From the NCBI GenBank assembly GCA_013003535.1, contig JABDIY010000120.1, positions 1 through 54,793 on the forward strand: 54,793 nt of DNA. Reading direction: 5' to 3'. Position 1 is the stretch's first letter. Every line of letters starts with the position of its first letter. The notes beneath the pieces were generated by a model, which ran no database searches, was not told the DNA's origin, and saw nothing but the letters and a program-made list of their open reading frames with translations. The DNA comes from Acidimicrobiales bacterium (GTDB taxonomy: Bacteria; Actinomycetota; Acidimicrobiia; Acidimicrobiales; SZUA-35). Shown here piece after piece: positions 30,872 through 39,969 of the stretch. Both the position numbers and the translations under genes were made by a program.

Positions 30872-32116
30872 ATGAATTCTCGATCCGGGCTGCGGCGGAG
30901 AATCGGTGCATCCTCGGTTGCTCTTGCCTGCCTGCTCAGCGCAGTGGTTGGTCTGCAGCCGGTCTCAGCAGAGGAGAGCTTGCCCCCTCTGGATGCGGTC
31001 TTGTGCGGTCAACCCGGCGAAGTCACCACCCGCTTGTACCGCCTCTACTTCAACCGCGAACCCGATACCAGAGGCCTCACCTACTGGAGTGGCATCTACC
31101 AGCAGACCAGGAGCTATGACGACGTAGCGTTCTGGATGGCAAAGTCGCCGGAGTATCGAGCACAGTGGGACGGAGTCAGCGATGAGGAGTTCGTCAGCGG
31201 TCTGCTCTACAACAACCTGCTCAATCGCCCGCCGGATTCCACCGGTTTCGCATACTGGGTGGGCCTCCTCAAGACCCACGAGCGTTCCAACCTCTCACAG
31301 TTCTGGGTCGTTCAACCCGAACTGACCGACCGGCATCCGGTGAATGAGCCGGCGCAATGCGCTCTGCTGGACCAGATTCAAAACATTCCGGGTGGTCGAG
31401 CCCTGGAAATCGACTACAGCACGACGGATCTGAAAACATCGGCCACCCGTTGCTCTGTGATGTCGATCAATACCAACTGGGTCCACCGAGATGGAGCCGT
31501 TCCATTCTCCGAGCACATCGGCTTCGCAAATATCGACGGCGTCAACGTTCCGTCACGTGGCAACGTGAACGATGACAACAGTCGGGGTATTTTCGGTGCT
31601 CGTCGACTCGGTGAGGGTGGCGAAGTCCCGAACTTCACTCATACATTCGACGCCAATGTGGGACCACTCAATCTGCTGAGCAACCTGACGCAGAAGAACA
31701 GCAGCATGCTTCAGCTCCACGCCAACTATTGGGACAGCCCCACCTTCGCCAACGGATCACCAAACCCCTGGTACGACGAAGCGAAGTTTGGTGGCCAAGA
31801 AGACGGCTGGGACTGGGCCGTTGGCGGGATCTCCATGGTTGTCGCCGGCCAACAGAATGTCGTCACAGCCGGCCAGTCGTACACCTTCGACACCACCCGC
31901 CACTCCTTTGCCGCCTTCAAGGCACCCAGCACTGTGATGCTTGGCTCCACTACTACCATGACCGCTCAGCAAATGGTCGATTGGCTCAGGGCCAAGGGCT
32001 ACACCGACATCATGAAGATGGACGGTGGTGGCTCGGTCGAGTTCAACGAGGGCGGGTTGGCAACGGTGGCTGGAACCTCCCGCCCACTGCCGGTCTGGCT
32101 TGGCGTCGGCTGCTGA
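30872..32116 (+). CDS. Secreted DUF4214 - phosphodiester glycosidase family protein
   Basis: Exported protein of 414 residues. It has a signal peptide (about 1-33, ending QPVSA), two DUF4214 repeats (about 50-150; REPDTRGLTYW and RPPDSTGFAYW cores), then a C-terminal domain like the phosphodiester glycosidase family (NAGPA-type). Its late motif MKMDGGGSVEFNEGG matches the family's DGGGS-type active-site strand. Relatives remove GlcNAc from phosphodiester-linked sugars; the substrate here is not known. The N-terminal half parallels the M15 peptidase protein at 17668. It is convergent with tgt. Confidence 0.8.
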   Translation: MNSRSGLRRRIGASSVALACLLSAVVGLQPVSAEESLPPLDAVLCGQPGEVTTRLYRLYFNREPDTRGLTYWSGIYQQTRSYDDVAFWMAKSPEYRAQWDGVSDEEFVSGLLYNNLLNRPPDSTGFAYWVGLLKTHERSNLSQFWVVQPELTDRHPVNEPAQCALLDQIQNIPGGRALEIDYSTTDLKTSATRCSVMSINTNWVHRDGAVPFSEHIGFANIDGVNVPSRGNVNDDNSRGIFGARRLGEGGEVPNFTHTFDANVGPLNLLSNLTQKNSSMLQLHANYWDSPTFANGSPNPWYDEAKFGGQEDGWDWAVGGISMVVAGQQNVVTAGQSYTFDTTRHSFAAFKAPSTVMLGSTTTMTAQQMVDWLRAKGYTDIMKMDGGGSVEFNEGGLATVAGTSRPLPVWLGVGC

Positions 32117-32139
32117 GTTCTCCGTAGCCGCAACGGCAA

Positions 32140-33255
32140 CTATACCGCCGGGCCGTCATCCCAGACCGAGTAGATCTCGGCGCGGAGTTCTCGAAACGTC
32201 CCCGCGGCGATTGCAGTTCGCATCTGGTTGGTCAGATCAGCCAACCAGGCGAGGTTGTGAAGTGTGATGATGCGTCCTGCAGTGGGTTCGCCCGTTTTGA
32301 GAAGGTGGCGCAAGTAGCCCCGGCTGTAGCGACCGCTGAGAGGGTGTTTGAAACTCGGGTCGATAGGGGAGTCGTCAGTCTGGAATTCGGCTCGTTTCAG
32401 GTTGAGCCGACCCGAAGAGGTCAAGGCGGTGCCATGGCGGGCTAGGCGGGTTGGAAGCACGCAGTCGAACATGTCTATTCCATGATTCACTGCCTCGACG
32501 AGCCCGATGGGATCGCCAAGCCCCATGAAGTAACGCGGGAGGCGCTCGGGCAGTTCCGCCGTCGCCGCCGCCAACGCGGGGACCATGACATCACGAGACT
32601 CGCCAACACTCAGCCCCCCTACGGCGTATCCATCGAATCCAATTTCAACCGTTCGCGACGCAGACTCCGCCCGCAGGTCCAGGTTGGTGCCGCCTTGAAC
32701 GATCCCGAATTGAGCCTGGGTCGGGTGTGAGTGAGCCTGTTTGTTCCGCTCGGCCCACCGCAACGTGCGTTCCATTGCATCTCGCACGACCTCATGGGGT
32801 GCCGGGAGGGCGGGCACCACGTCTAGCGCCATCGCGATATCGGCCCCCAACTGTTGTTGTACTTTCACCGCTCGCTCCGGGGTCAGATGCTGCAGTGAGC
32901 CGTCGTAGATACTACGAAACGTTGCCCCATCTTCGGACACCTTGGGCTTCAGAGAGAAGACCTGAAATCCTCCGGAGTCGGTGAGGAGGTGGCCACCCCA
33001 GTCAAGGAAGCGATGCAGCCCACCCAACTCTTCGATGACCTCGGCGGAGGGACGTTCCATGAGGTGGTAGGTGTTTCCCAGCAGGATCTGGGTGTCGAGC
33101 GCCTCCAAATCTCTGGTATCGAGTGTCTTCACCGCTCCCCGGGTGCCAACCGGCATGAAGACCGGGGTTTGGATTTCGCCTCGTGGCGTAGAGATGGTGC
33201 CCGTCCGCGCCGCCCCGTCGGTGTGATGGATCGTGATCGGGAGGGCTGTTCCCAT
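32140..33255 (-). CDS. tgt: tRNA-guanine transglycosylase family protein lacking the zinc cysteines
   Basis: TGT-family protein (371 residues) that exchanges guanine 34 of tRNA for preQ1. RGEIQTPVFMPVGTRGAVKT, LLTDSGGFQVFSL (catalytic-pocket Asp), LALDVVPALP and GGLSVGE are present. Near residues 301-310 the family has a CxCxxC zinc site followed by a conserved His; here the stretch reads SFKHPLSGRYSRGYLRHL, so the three cysteines are Phe302, His304 and Ser307, while the later His (LHNLAWLADL) is kept. It follows secF by 11 bases, and a TAGCCT hexamer lies inside the secF stop. ATG 33255 is preferred to an upstream start at 33312. Confidence 0.88.
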   Translation of the reverse strand: MGTALPITIHHTDGAARTGTISTPRGEIQTPVFMPVGTRGAVKTLDTRDLEALDTQILLGNTYHLMERPSAEVIEELGGLHRFLDWGGHLLTDSGGFQVFSLKPKVSEDGATFRSIYDGSLQHLTPERAVKVQQQLGADIAMALDVVPALPAPHEVVRDAMERTLRWAERNKQAHSHPTQAQFGIVQGGTNLDLRAESASRTVEIGFDGYAVGGLSVGESRDVMVPALAAATAELPERLPRYFMGLGDPIGLVEAVNHGIDMFDCVLPTRLARHGTALTSSGRLNLKRAEFQTDDSPIDPSFKHPLSGRYSRGYLRHLLKTGEPTAGRIITLHNLAWLADLTNQMRTAIAAGTFRELRAEIYSVWDDGPAV

Positions 33256-33263
33256 AGGCGGAG

Positions 33264-33269
33264 AGGCTA
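33264..33269 (-). promoter_or_regulatory. -10 hexamer TAGCCT of tgt, overlapping the secF stop codon
   Basis: Minus-strand TAGCCT starting at the secF TAG stop, 8 bases before ATG 33255. It could let tgt be transcribed alone. Confidence 0.4.
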
Positions 33270-34196
33270 AACCCGCTCTGGTAGCGGATCGGGGTAACGC
33301 TCCTTGACCCAAGCCAGCAGTGGCGCCGCCAAGAAGACGGACGAGTATGCCCCCAGGAAGAGCCCGATCATCAACGCGATCGCGAAGCTGCGAAGGCTGT
33401 CGCCACCCAAGACGAAGGCACCGATCAGCAACATTGACGCCACCGGCAAGATTGTTGTGATCGTGGTGTTGATCGACCTCATGATGACCTGGTTCATCGA
33501 CCGGTTCACCAGTTCGGTGTAGTCGGGCTTCTTACCGGTTACTTCTCGCCAGTTCTCCAGCACCTTGTCGTAAACGACGACGGTGTCATAGAGCGAGTAC
33601 CCCAGGATGGTTAGCAATGCGATCACCGTGGCGGGACTCACCTCGAAGCCGAACAGAGCATAGATGGCCACCGTCACGATCAGATCGTGCACCACAGCTA
33701 CCAGTGCGCCGAAGGCCATCTTGGGTTCCAGGCGCACAGCCAAGTAGATAGCCACCACCACGAAGAATGCCAGCAACGCTCGGATCGCGGAGTTGGTGAT
33801 CTGATCACCCCATGTTGGGCCCACCTGATCTCGGCTGATCGTTTCACCCGGTAGGACGAGCTCATCCAGTTTGGTTCCGATCTCGTCAAACTGACTGGAG
33901 AGCTCCGTTGGGATCTGGACCCGCATGCCGACCGAACCGTCAGCGTTTTCGACCCGCTGTATTCGTGCTTCTGCAACGCCGATCGCACTGCGGACGTCGC
34001 CCACTTCTGTTGAGGCTGCAACGGGTACATCGAACAGGGCGCCGCCCTCGAACTCGATGCTCTGATTCAGGGGGCGAACCAACACAATCAGGAGACCGAG
34101 GACGATCAGGCCCAGCGAGAGCGGCAGCGATTTCCTCCAGATTGGTCGAAAATCGATATTGGACCGGGAGTTGTAGAGGTCGGTTGCCAGACTCAT
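33267..34196 (-). CDS. secF: Protein translocase subunit SecF
   Basis: Six-segment membrane protein of 309 residues. IEFEGGALFDVPV (near 49-61) is the F-type D/GG motif; an extracytoplasmic domain (about 45-135) precedes membrane segments 2-6, with GYSLYDTVVVYDKVLENWRE in the conserved cytoplasmic region. With SecD it uses the proton motive force to help proteins leave the Sec channel. Its start overlaps the secD stop by four bases. Confidence 0.95.
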   Translation of the reverse strand: MSLATDLYNSRSNIDFRPIWRKSLPLSLGLIVLGLLIVLVRPLNQSIEFEGGALFDVPVAASTEVGDVRSAIGVAEARIQRVENADGSVGMRVQIPTELSSQFDEIGTKLDELVLPGETISRDQVGPTWGDQITNSAIRALLAFFVVVAIYLAVRLEPKMAFGALVAVVHDLIVTVAIYALFGFEVSPATVIALLTILGYSLYDTVVVYDKVLENWREVTGKKPDYTELVNRSMNQVIMRSINTTITTILPVASMLLIGAFVLGGDSLRSFAIALMIGLFLGAYSSVFLAAPLLAWVKERYPDPLPERV

Positions 34197-35914
34197 TTCT
34201 TGGCCTTCTTTTTCTTCATCGGAGCGCCGGGTTTCTTCTCGGGCTCCGCCGATGGACGGCCGGGTTTGGCGGTCACGCCTTGCTTGATGAGTGCCGCAGT
34301 GATGGCGTTATCGGGTAGGCCGAGCAGGCGGGGGTTTTCCTGAACCGCGGCACGCTGGGCGAGCCACAACAACATCGGTTTCATGAACACCATGGCGATC
34401 AGAAGGTCAAGAAGTGTGGCCACCCCCAGGTACAGAGCGAATCCCTTCACCGCGCCGACAGTGAGGAAGTAAAGGAGACCGGCAGCGATGAGACTGACCA
34501 CGTCGGCTTTGATGATCGTGGAGATCGAGTTGCGGTAGGCGCGTTCCACGGACGTGGAAACCCGTTTGCCGCTCGCAACAGCGTCTTTCACGTTCTCGAA
34601 ATACACGATGTTGGAGTCGGCTGAGACACCGATTGCCACGATCAGACCCACGATTCCAGAAAGCGAGAGGGCGAGGCCTAGTTGTTGGCCCATGAGCGCC
34701 ACGATGGACCATAACAACATGGCTGAGATGAGAAGTCCGGCGATGGCGATCAGACCGGCCAGGCGGTAATAGGAGATCAGGAAGATCGCAACGAGGAGCA
34801 CGCCGATGATTCCGGCGATCAAACCGGACTCCAGAACGTCAGTACCGATGCTGGCGCTGATCGTACGGATCTGTTGAGCTTCCAGCTCCACCGGCAGGGC
34901 ACCAAAGCGAAGTGCGGTGGCCAGATCAGTAGCTTCTTCGGGCGTGAAATCGCCGGTGATTTCGATCTGGTTTCGATTGAAGAACGGTGAGTTGATAGCG
35001 GGGGCGGACTGCACAAGACCGTCGAGCACGATCGCCAATCGGCCAACCGAGGACGTGGTGGGCGGGCACTGCTCAGCTCCGGCATTGCAGAGGGCCGCGG
35101 CAGCGTTGAACAGATCGATGCCCTCGGGGCCTTCCTTGAAGACCGGGTTCACCTGCCAGCCCACGCCGCCACCGGTTCCGGCCGATGCGGTCTCCAACGC
35201 GGTGCCTGTGAGCAGGGTTGGTCCCAAACAGAGCCAGCTTCCGTCCTCGCTGGCGAGCAGCACCACCTGATCGGCGATGTCTTCCTCTGGTGGGGTGAGT
35301 TCGCCGGTGGAAAGGCAGCGTTCGGTAATAGCGGCCTCCAAAGGCGTGAGTTCTGCGGGAACATCTGGTTCTTCTTCGCCCGTGGCGGGGTCAGTTGGGT
35401 CGGGTTCTTCCTCCGGCTGAGTTTCGTCGGTCTGACGGCTGCGCCGAAGTGGCGCTAGACCTTCCTCGGATCCACCATCGGCGGCGTCAGGGTCCACCGC
35501 ATCGGGATCGATGTCCGGAGTGAAGCCGCCATCGCCCGTGTCGTCGGACTCAGGTGCCAGTCCGACCGGACCAAAATCGATGAGCACGGGTCGGAAACGA
35601 AGCTCTGCGGTTTGGCCAACCAGATCCAGGGCTCGTTGTTGCTGCTCGACACCTGGAAGATCAACCACGATTGTGTTCCCCTGCCGGCTGATCTCGGGTT
35701 CGGCAACACCGAGGGCGTCCACCCTGCCGCGTATGATGTCGGTGGCTTCATCGAGGGCCTCCTCGGTGGGGTTGCCGGTGGGCTGATACACCACCGAAAC
35801 ACCGCCTTGGAGATCCAGGCCGAGAAGCGGTTCATTTCCCGAGATGAGGGTGGCCGCGAAGAGTCCAATGCTGATGATGACCAGCCCCATCGCTCGGGCG
35901 AACTGTGAATTCAC
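34193..35914 (-). CDS. secD: Protein translocase subunit SecD
   Basis: Partner of SecF, 573 residues. GLDLQGGVSVVYQP (about 32-45) is the D-motif, an extracytoplasmic P1 domain follows, and five further membrane segments start near residue 365, with SGIVGLIVAIGVSADSNIVY marking segment 4. The extracytoplasmic domain carries an insertion rich in Asp, Glu, Pro and Thr (about 120-205), longer than in model SecD proteins, as often seen in actinobacteria. The C-terminus is Lys-rich. The start overlaps yajC by four bases. Confidence 0.95.
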   Translation of the reverse strand: MNSQFARAMGLVIISIGLFAATLISGNEPLLGLDLQGGVSVVYQPTGNPTEEALDEATDIIRGRVDALGVAEPEISRQGNTIVVDLPGVEQQQRALDLVGQTAELRFRPVLIDFGPVGLAPESDDTGDGGFTPDIDPDAVDPDAADGGSEEGLAPLRRSRQTDETQPEEEPDPTDPATGEEEPDVPAELTPLEAAITERCLSTGELTPPEEDIADQVVLLASEDGSWLCLGPTLLTGTALETASAGTGGGVGWQVNPVFKEGPEGIDLFNAAAALCNAGAEQCPPTTSSVGRLAIVLDGLVQSAPAINSPFFNRNQIEITGDFTPEEATDLATALRFGALPVELEAQQIRTISASIGTDVLESGLIAGIIGVLLVAIFLISYYRLAGLIAIAGLLISAMLLWSIVALMGQQLGLALSLSGIVGLIVAIGVSADSNIVYFENVKDAVASGKRVSTSVERAYRNSISTIIKADVVSLIAAGLLYFLTVGAVKGFALYLGVATLLDLLIAMVFMKPMLLWLAQRAAVQENPRLLGLPDNAITAALIKQGVTAKPGRPSAEPEKKPGAPMKKKKAKK

Positions 35915-36186
35915 TTTTCGTCTCCGGACTCATCGGTATCGCCCAACAAGCGGGCGGCTACTGAGCTGCGGGCGTATTTCATTTCCACCCCCTCGCTCAC
36001 CTCCAGATAAATGATTCCTCCGTCCAGGGCCGTGATGATCCCGTGGAGGCCTGAGTCCAATATCACCTCGTCTCCCTCGCTGAGCGACGCCAACAAGTCC
36101 CGCGCCTCCCGCTTCCGCTTGAGACCCGGAAGTACAAGAACGGCGTATACAACGAGAAACAGGCCAAAAAGAATGATTGTTTCCAT
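35911..36186 (-). CDS. yajC: Preprotein translocase accessory subunit YajC
   Basis: Small protein of 91 residues with one N-terminal membrane segment (about 3-21) and a cytoplasmic domain with the family motif EGDEVILDSGLHGIITALDG (about 37-56). YajC associates with SecDF. First gene of the yajC-secD-secF-tgt run. A possible -10 TACCGT lies 10 bases upstream, divergent from the rel promoter. Confidence 0.92.
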   Translation of the reverse strand: METIILFGLFLVVYAVLVLPGLKRKREARDLLASLSEGDEVILDSGLHGIITALDGGIIYLEVSEGVEMKYARSSVAARLLGDTDESGDEK

Positions 36187-36251
36187 AACGCCGGAAACGG
36201 TACTGCCAAAAGGGCCCGATCTTGGGGAGCCAAGGTCCCCAACCCTTGATC

Positions 36252-36257
36252 TAGACT
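36252..36257 (+). promoter_or_regulatory. -10 hexamer TAGACT of rel
   Basis: TAGACT, 6 bases, then ATG 36264. Confidence 0.5.
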
Positions 36258-36263
36258 GTGAAT

Positions 36264-38480
36264 ATGGTCATGACCGTCCAGCGGGTTCTTCCATGGCGTA
36301 GGGAACGCCCGTTACCGGAGGTCGCCCTAGAACCAGTCCTCGAAGCCTTCACCGGACCAAACCGTCGAGCCAGTCACGATCTCATCATGCGGGCCTATCA
36401 GATGGCATCGGAAGCGCATGCCCCTCAACGTCGTAAGAGCGGCGAACCCTACATTACCCATCCGATCGCGGTCGCCAAGATCGTGGCCAGCCTCGGAGTC
36501 GACGCCACCACGGTGGCTGCTGCACTTCTCCACGATGCCGTCGAGGACACGGGAATTACTTTGGGCGACATCGAGGCCCAAGTGAGCGCTGACGTTGCAG
36601 CTCTGGTCGATGGAGTTACCAAACTCGACCGCATTCGCTTCGATTCCAAGGAAGCCCAGCAGGCCGCCACGTTCCGCAAGATGCTCGTTGCGATGAGCAA
36701 AGACATCCGAGTCCTCATCATCAAACTCTGCGATCGCCTCCACAATCTTCGGACCATTGGTGCCATGCCCGAGTGGAAGCAGCAGCGAACCGCCCGAGAA
36801 ACGCTCGAGGTCTACGCACCCCTCGCCCACCGCCTTGGTATGCAAGAGGTAAAGACCCAGCTGGAAGACCTCTCGTTTGCGGCGCTCCACCCCAAGCGGT
36901 ATGCCGAGATCGAAGACATGGTGGCCGTGAGGGCCCCCGAACGGGATCTCCTTCTCACCCAGCTGGTCGGCGAGGTGGAGATGAAGCTTCACGAGCTCAA
37001 CATCGTTGGTCAGGTCAATGGTCGAGAGAAGCATCTCTACAGCATCTACGAAAAAATGATGCTCAAAGATCGGGCCTTTGCGGAGATTCACGATCTGATC
37101 GGCATTCGGGTCGTGGTCGAGTCGATCCGCGACTGTTACGCCGCCCTGGGGTCCATCCATGCCACCTGGAAACCGGTGCAAGGGCGATTCAAAGACTACA
37201 TCGCAATGCCGAAATTCAACCTCTACCAGTCGTTGCACACCACTGTGATCGGGCCGCTCGGCAAGCCAATCGAAGTGCAGATCCGAACGAGGGAAATGCA
37301 CTATCGAGCCGAGCGCGGGGTGGCGGCCCACTTCGCGTACAAGGACCGCTCAGACAGTGAGGCATCTCCATGGCTGGAGCGCATCATCGATTGGGATACC
37401 GATACTTCAGATCCGTCGGCGTTCATGAGTAATCTGAAGACTGATCTCGAAGACGACGAGATCTATGTGTTCACCCCCGCCGGCGATGTCATGACGTTGC
37501 ATAGCGGTGCCACGGCTATCGACTTTGCCTACTCCATTCATACCGACGTTGGCCACAAGACCATCGGTGCCAAGATTGACGGCCGGCTCCTGCCGCTGTC
37601 GGAGAAACTGGAGAGTGGCCAGACCATCGAGATCCTCACCTCGAAGGCCGAAGGTGCATCGCCCAGTCGGGATTGGCTGAACTTCGCTACCACACCACGG
37701 GCAACCTCCAAGATCAAACAGTTCTTTTCCAAGGAACGACGGTCCGACGCAATAGCCAGTGGTACCGAGGCGGTGTCCAAGGCGCTGCGAAAGGAGAACC
37801 TCCCCGCTCGAAAGCTGGTGGACGATGGGATCCTCGACCAGGTAGCGGTCGAGTTCAACTACGACGATCTCGCCGCGCTCTATGCTGCGGTAGGGGAACA
37901 TCACGTTTCCGCCGAAGCGGTGATCCAAAGGCTCCAAAGGATGCTGGCTGGTCCGGTTGAGGAAGCGGCCGATTTCGTGCCAGCCATTACGGCTCGGCGC
38001 TCGCGGCGCAAGGGCAACGATACCGGCGTCCACGTTGAAGGTTTGGACGATGTGCTGATTCGATTGAGTCGCTGTTGCACGCCGGTACCCGGCGATGAAA
38101 TCCAAGGGTTTGTAACGCGGGGGAGAGGCGTGTCGGTTCACCGGGCGGATTGCGCGAATGCCGTTTCACTCACGCAATCACAAAATGACCGTCTGATTGA
38201 TGTTGACTGGTCCGGTGACGGGGCCAACGATCTCTACGTGGCCGCGATCGAAGTGAAGGCCTATGACCGCTCCCACCTTTTGAGCGATCTTTCTTCGGTG
38301 TTCGCCGAGCATCAAATCAACATCATCGGCTCCAGCACGGTCACCGGCTCCGACCGCATCGCCCGTTTCCAGTTCGAGTTCGAATTCGCCGACCCCAGCC
38401 ACCTTGACACGTTGCTGGGAAGGCTGCGGCGTATCGAGGCGGTCTACGACGCCCACCGCATACTCCCTGGCAGCAGCTAG
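36264..38480 (+). CDS. rel: Bifunctional (p)ppGpp synthetase/hydrolase, RelA/SpoT family
   Basis: Long RSH protein of 738 residues, full length. The hydrolase domain has HPIAVAKIVASLG and the HD motif LLHDAVEDTG. The synthetase domain carries GIRVVVESIRDCYAALG and RFKDYIAMPK; the RxKD form is typical of bifunctional enzymes. TGS (IYVFTPAGDVMTLHSGATAI) and a C-terminal ACT domain follow. It makes and degrades the alarmone (p)ppGpp. ATG 36264 is chosen from the -10; GTG 36258 and ATG 36270 are in frame. Position between secDF and hisS is normal for actinobacteria. Confidence 0.95.
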   Translation: MVMTVQRVLPWRRERPLPEVALEPVLEAFTGPNRRASHDLIMRAYQMASEAHAPQRRKSGEPYITHPIAVAKIVASLGVDATTVAAALLHDAVEDTGITLGDIEAQVSADVAALVDGVTKLDRIRFDSKEAQQAATFRKMLVAMSKDIRVLIIKLCDRLHNLRTIGAMPEWKQQRTARETLEVYAPLAHRLGMQEVKTQLEDLSFAALHPKRYAEIEDMVAVRAPERDLLLTQLVGEVEMKLHELNIVGQVNGREKHLYSIYEKMMLKDRAFAEIHDLIGIRVVVESIRDCYAALGSIHATWKPVQGRFKDYIAMPKFNLYQSLHTTVIGPLGKPIEVQIRTREMHYRAERGVAAHFAYKDRSDSEASPWLERIIDWDTDTSDPSAFMSNLKTDLEDDEIYVFTPAGDVMTLHSGATAIDFAYSIHTDVGHKTIGAKIDGRLLPLSEKLESGQTIEILTSKAEGASPSRDWLNFATTPRATSKIKQFFSKERRSDAIASGTEAVSKALRKENLPARKLVDDGILDQVAVEFNYDDLAALYAAVGEHHVSAEAVIQRLQRMLAGPVEEAADFVPAITARRSRRKGNDTGVHVEGLDDVLIRLSRCCTPVPGDEIQGFVTRGRGVSVHRADCANAVSLTQSQNDRLIDVDWSGDGANDLYVAAIEVKAYDRSHLLSDLSSVFAEHQINIIGSSTVTGSDRIARFQFEFEFADPSHLDTLLGRLRRIEAVYDAHRILPGSS

Positions 38481-38506
38481 ATCATCCCCCCGGAGCACCG
38501 AGGTCT

Positions 38507-38531
38507 TCCCGAGAGCTCGAGATCTACGGGA
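38507..38531. terminator. Possible bidirectional terminator between rel and tRNA-Leu
   Basis: TCCCGAGA (38507-38514) can pair with TCTACGGGA (38523-38531) with a one-base bulge, between the convergent rel and tRNA-Leu genes. The segment also contains AGATCT palindromes. No clear T-run. Confidence 0.35.
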
Positions 38532-38548
38532 GAGTCTGAGATCTCCAG

Positions 38549-38632
38549 TGCGGACGGAGGGACTTGAACCCTCACACGCGTTAGCGCACTAGGACCTAAA
38601 CCTAGCGTGTCTGCCAATTCCACCACGTCCGC
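38549..38632 (-). tRNA. tRNA-Leu (anticodon TAG)
   Basis: 84-base class II tRNA on the minus strand. Acceptor arms GCGGACG and CGTCCGC pair fully, with discriminator A. The anticodon loop TTTAGGT between CTAGG and CCTAG arms gives anticodon TAG, reading CUA/CUN leucine codons. The long variable arm GCGCTAACGC is typical of leucine tRNAs, and GGTTCAAGTCC is the T loop. The 3' CCA is not encoded, which is usual in actinobacteria. Confidence 0.95.
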
Positions 38633-38695
38633 GTGGTCTGGTGAACGATAACGCTTCGGCCGAACCAATTCACTGCAAATACTCTGTCAAGGGCA

Positions 38696-38701
38696 TAGCC
38701 T
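38696..38701 (+). promoter_or_regulatory. -10 hexamer TAGCCT of hisS
   Basis: TAGCCT, 9 bases, then ATG 38711. The spacing is slightly longer than at the other genes. Confidence 0.4.
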
Positions 38702-38710
38702 CAAAGGTTC

Positions 38711-39967
38711 ATGGCGCAGCCCCTCTTTCAAGCTCCCCCGGGCACCAGGGATCTCATGCCGCCGGTCACCGACCGAATGCGAGCGATGGTGGCGATATTC
38801 GCAGACGAGGCCACCAAAGCAGGTTTTGGTCAGGTCACACCACCGATGTTTGAAGATGTTGGCGTGTTCGTGCGAATCGGCGAATCCACTGACGTCGTGA
38901 ACAAAGAGCTCTACACCTTCGAAGACAAGGGCGGACGGACGATCGCTCTGCGGCCAGAGCAGACCGCAAGTTTGTGCCGAGTCTTTGTCCAACGCCGTCC
39001 GCTGACGCCATGGAAGGCGTGGTATTTCGGTGCCAACTTCCGATACGAGCAGGCTCAGAAGGGGCGTTACCGGCAATTTGACCAGGTGGGGGCCGAGGTC
39101 ATCGGCTCCTCCGACCCCGACATCGACACCGAAATCATCGCATTGGCCTGGCGGTTCTACGAGCGAATCGGCCTGACCAACGTGACCCTCTTGCTCAACT
39201 CGCTGGGCGATGCGGCCGATCGCGGTCGTTATACCAATGCGCTCCGGACCCATTTCACCGAACACCGGGGCAGTCTCACGGAGCAATCGCGAGAAACGCT
39301 CGACCGAAATCCGTTGCGGGTGATGGATTCGAAGCGCCAGCCCGATCAGGCGATCATCGATGCTGCGCCGCTGCTCGGCGATTTCTTGTCCGACGACGCC
39401 AGGACCGCGTTCGACCGGGTGCAGGCCGGACTCACGGCACTCGCAATTCCCTTTGAGATAGCACCCCGGTTGGTGCGGGGCCTCGACTACTACAACCGCA
39501 CCACTTTCGAGTTTGTTGCCCCCGGGCTGGATGCGGCCCAAAATGCCGTGGGCGGGGGTGGTCGCTATGACGGTCTGGTGGCCAACCTTGGTGGTCCGGA
39601 TGAGCCGGGAATCGGCTTCGCTCTCGGCATTGATCGGACACTTCTTGCCTGTGATGCCGAAGATGCTATGCAAGGACCCGACACTACGGCGCAGGTTTGG
39701 GTGGTGGTCACCGCAGAAGGAATCGAGGGCCTGGAGGTTGCCGATCGGCTCCGACGCGCCGGCATTCGGGCCGACCGTACCGAGTCGGGTCGTTCCATGA
39801 AAGCGCAGATGAAGGCCGCCAACAAGAGTGGGGCCGCGGTTGCCGTCGTGATAGGGCCAGACGAGGTCCGAGACGAGCAAGCCGGAATCAAACCGTTGCG
39901 GGGACAGGGCGATCAGACCACCGTCGACAACCAACAGATCGTGCAAGCAGTTCAGGAGTTTTTGTAA
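38711..39967 (+). CDS. hisS: Histidine--tRNA ligase
   Basis: Class II synthetase of 418 residues. APPGTRDLMPP at the N-terminus, motif 2 YFGANFRYEQAQKGRYRQFD (about 103-122), the histidine motif RGLDYYNRTTFEF, and motif 3 GGGGRYDGL with GIGFALGIDR are all present, followed by the anticodon-binding domain. It charges tRNA-His. It is followed by aspS after two bases, an order common in bacteria. Confidence 0.97.
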   Translation: MAQPLFQAPPGTRDLMPPVTDRMRAMVAIFADEATKAGFGQVTPPMFEDVGVFVRIGESTDVVNKELYTFEDKGGRTIALRPEQTASLCRVFVQRRPLTPWKAWYFGANFRYEQAQKGRYRQFDQVGAEVIGSSDPDIDTEIIALAWRFYERIGLTNVTLLLNSLGDAADRGRYTNALRTHFTEHRGSLTEQSRETLDRNPLRVMDSKRQPDQAIIDAAPLLGDFLSDDARTAFDRVQAGLTALAIPFEIAPRLVRGLDYYNRTTFEFVAPGLDAAQNAVGGGGRYDGLVANLGGPDEPGIGFALGIDRTLLACDAEDAMQGPDTTAQVWVVVTAEGIEGLEVADRLRRAGIRADRTESGRSMKAQMKAANKSGAAVAVVIGPDEVRDEQAGIKPLRGQGDQTTVDNQQIVQAVQEFL

Positions 39968-39969
39968 CC

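Noticed and set aside
38549-38632. tRNA-Leu as a pseudogene because no CCA is encoded
   Set aside because: Actinobacterial tRNAs often lack an encoded CCA, and all stems pair.
39697-39969. Extension of aspS upstream to 39697
   Set aside because: It overlaps the hisS coding region in another frame, and the family N-terminus begins at 39970.
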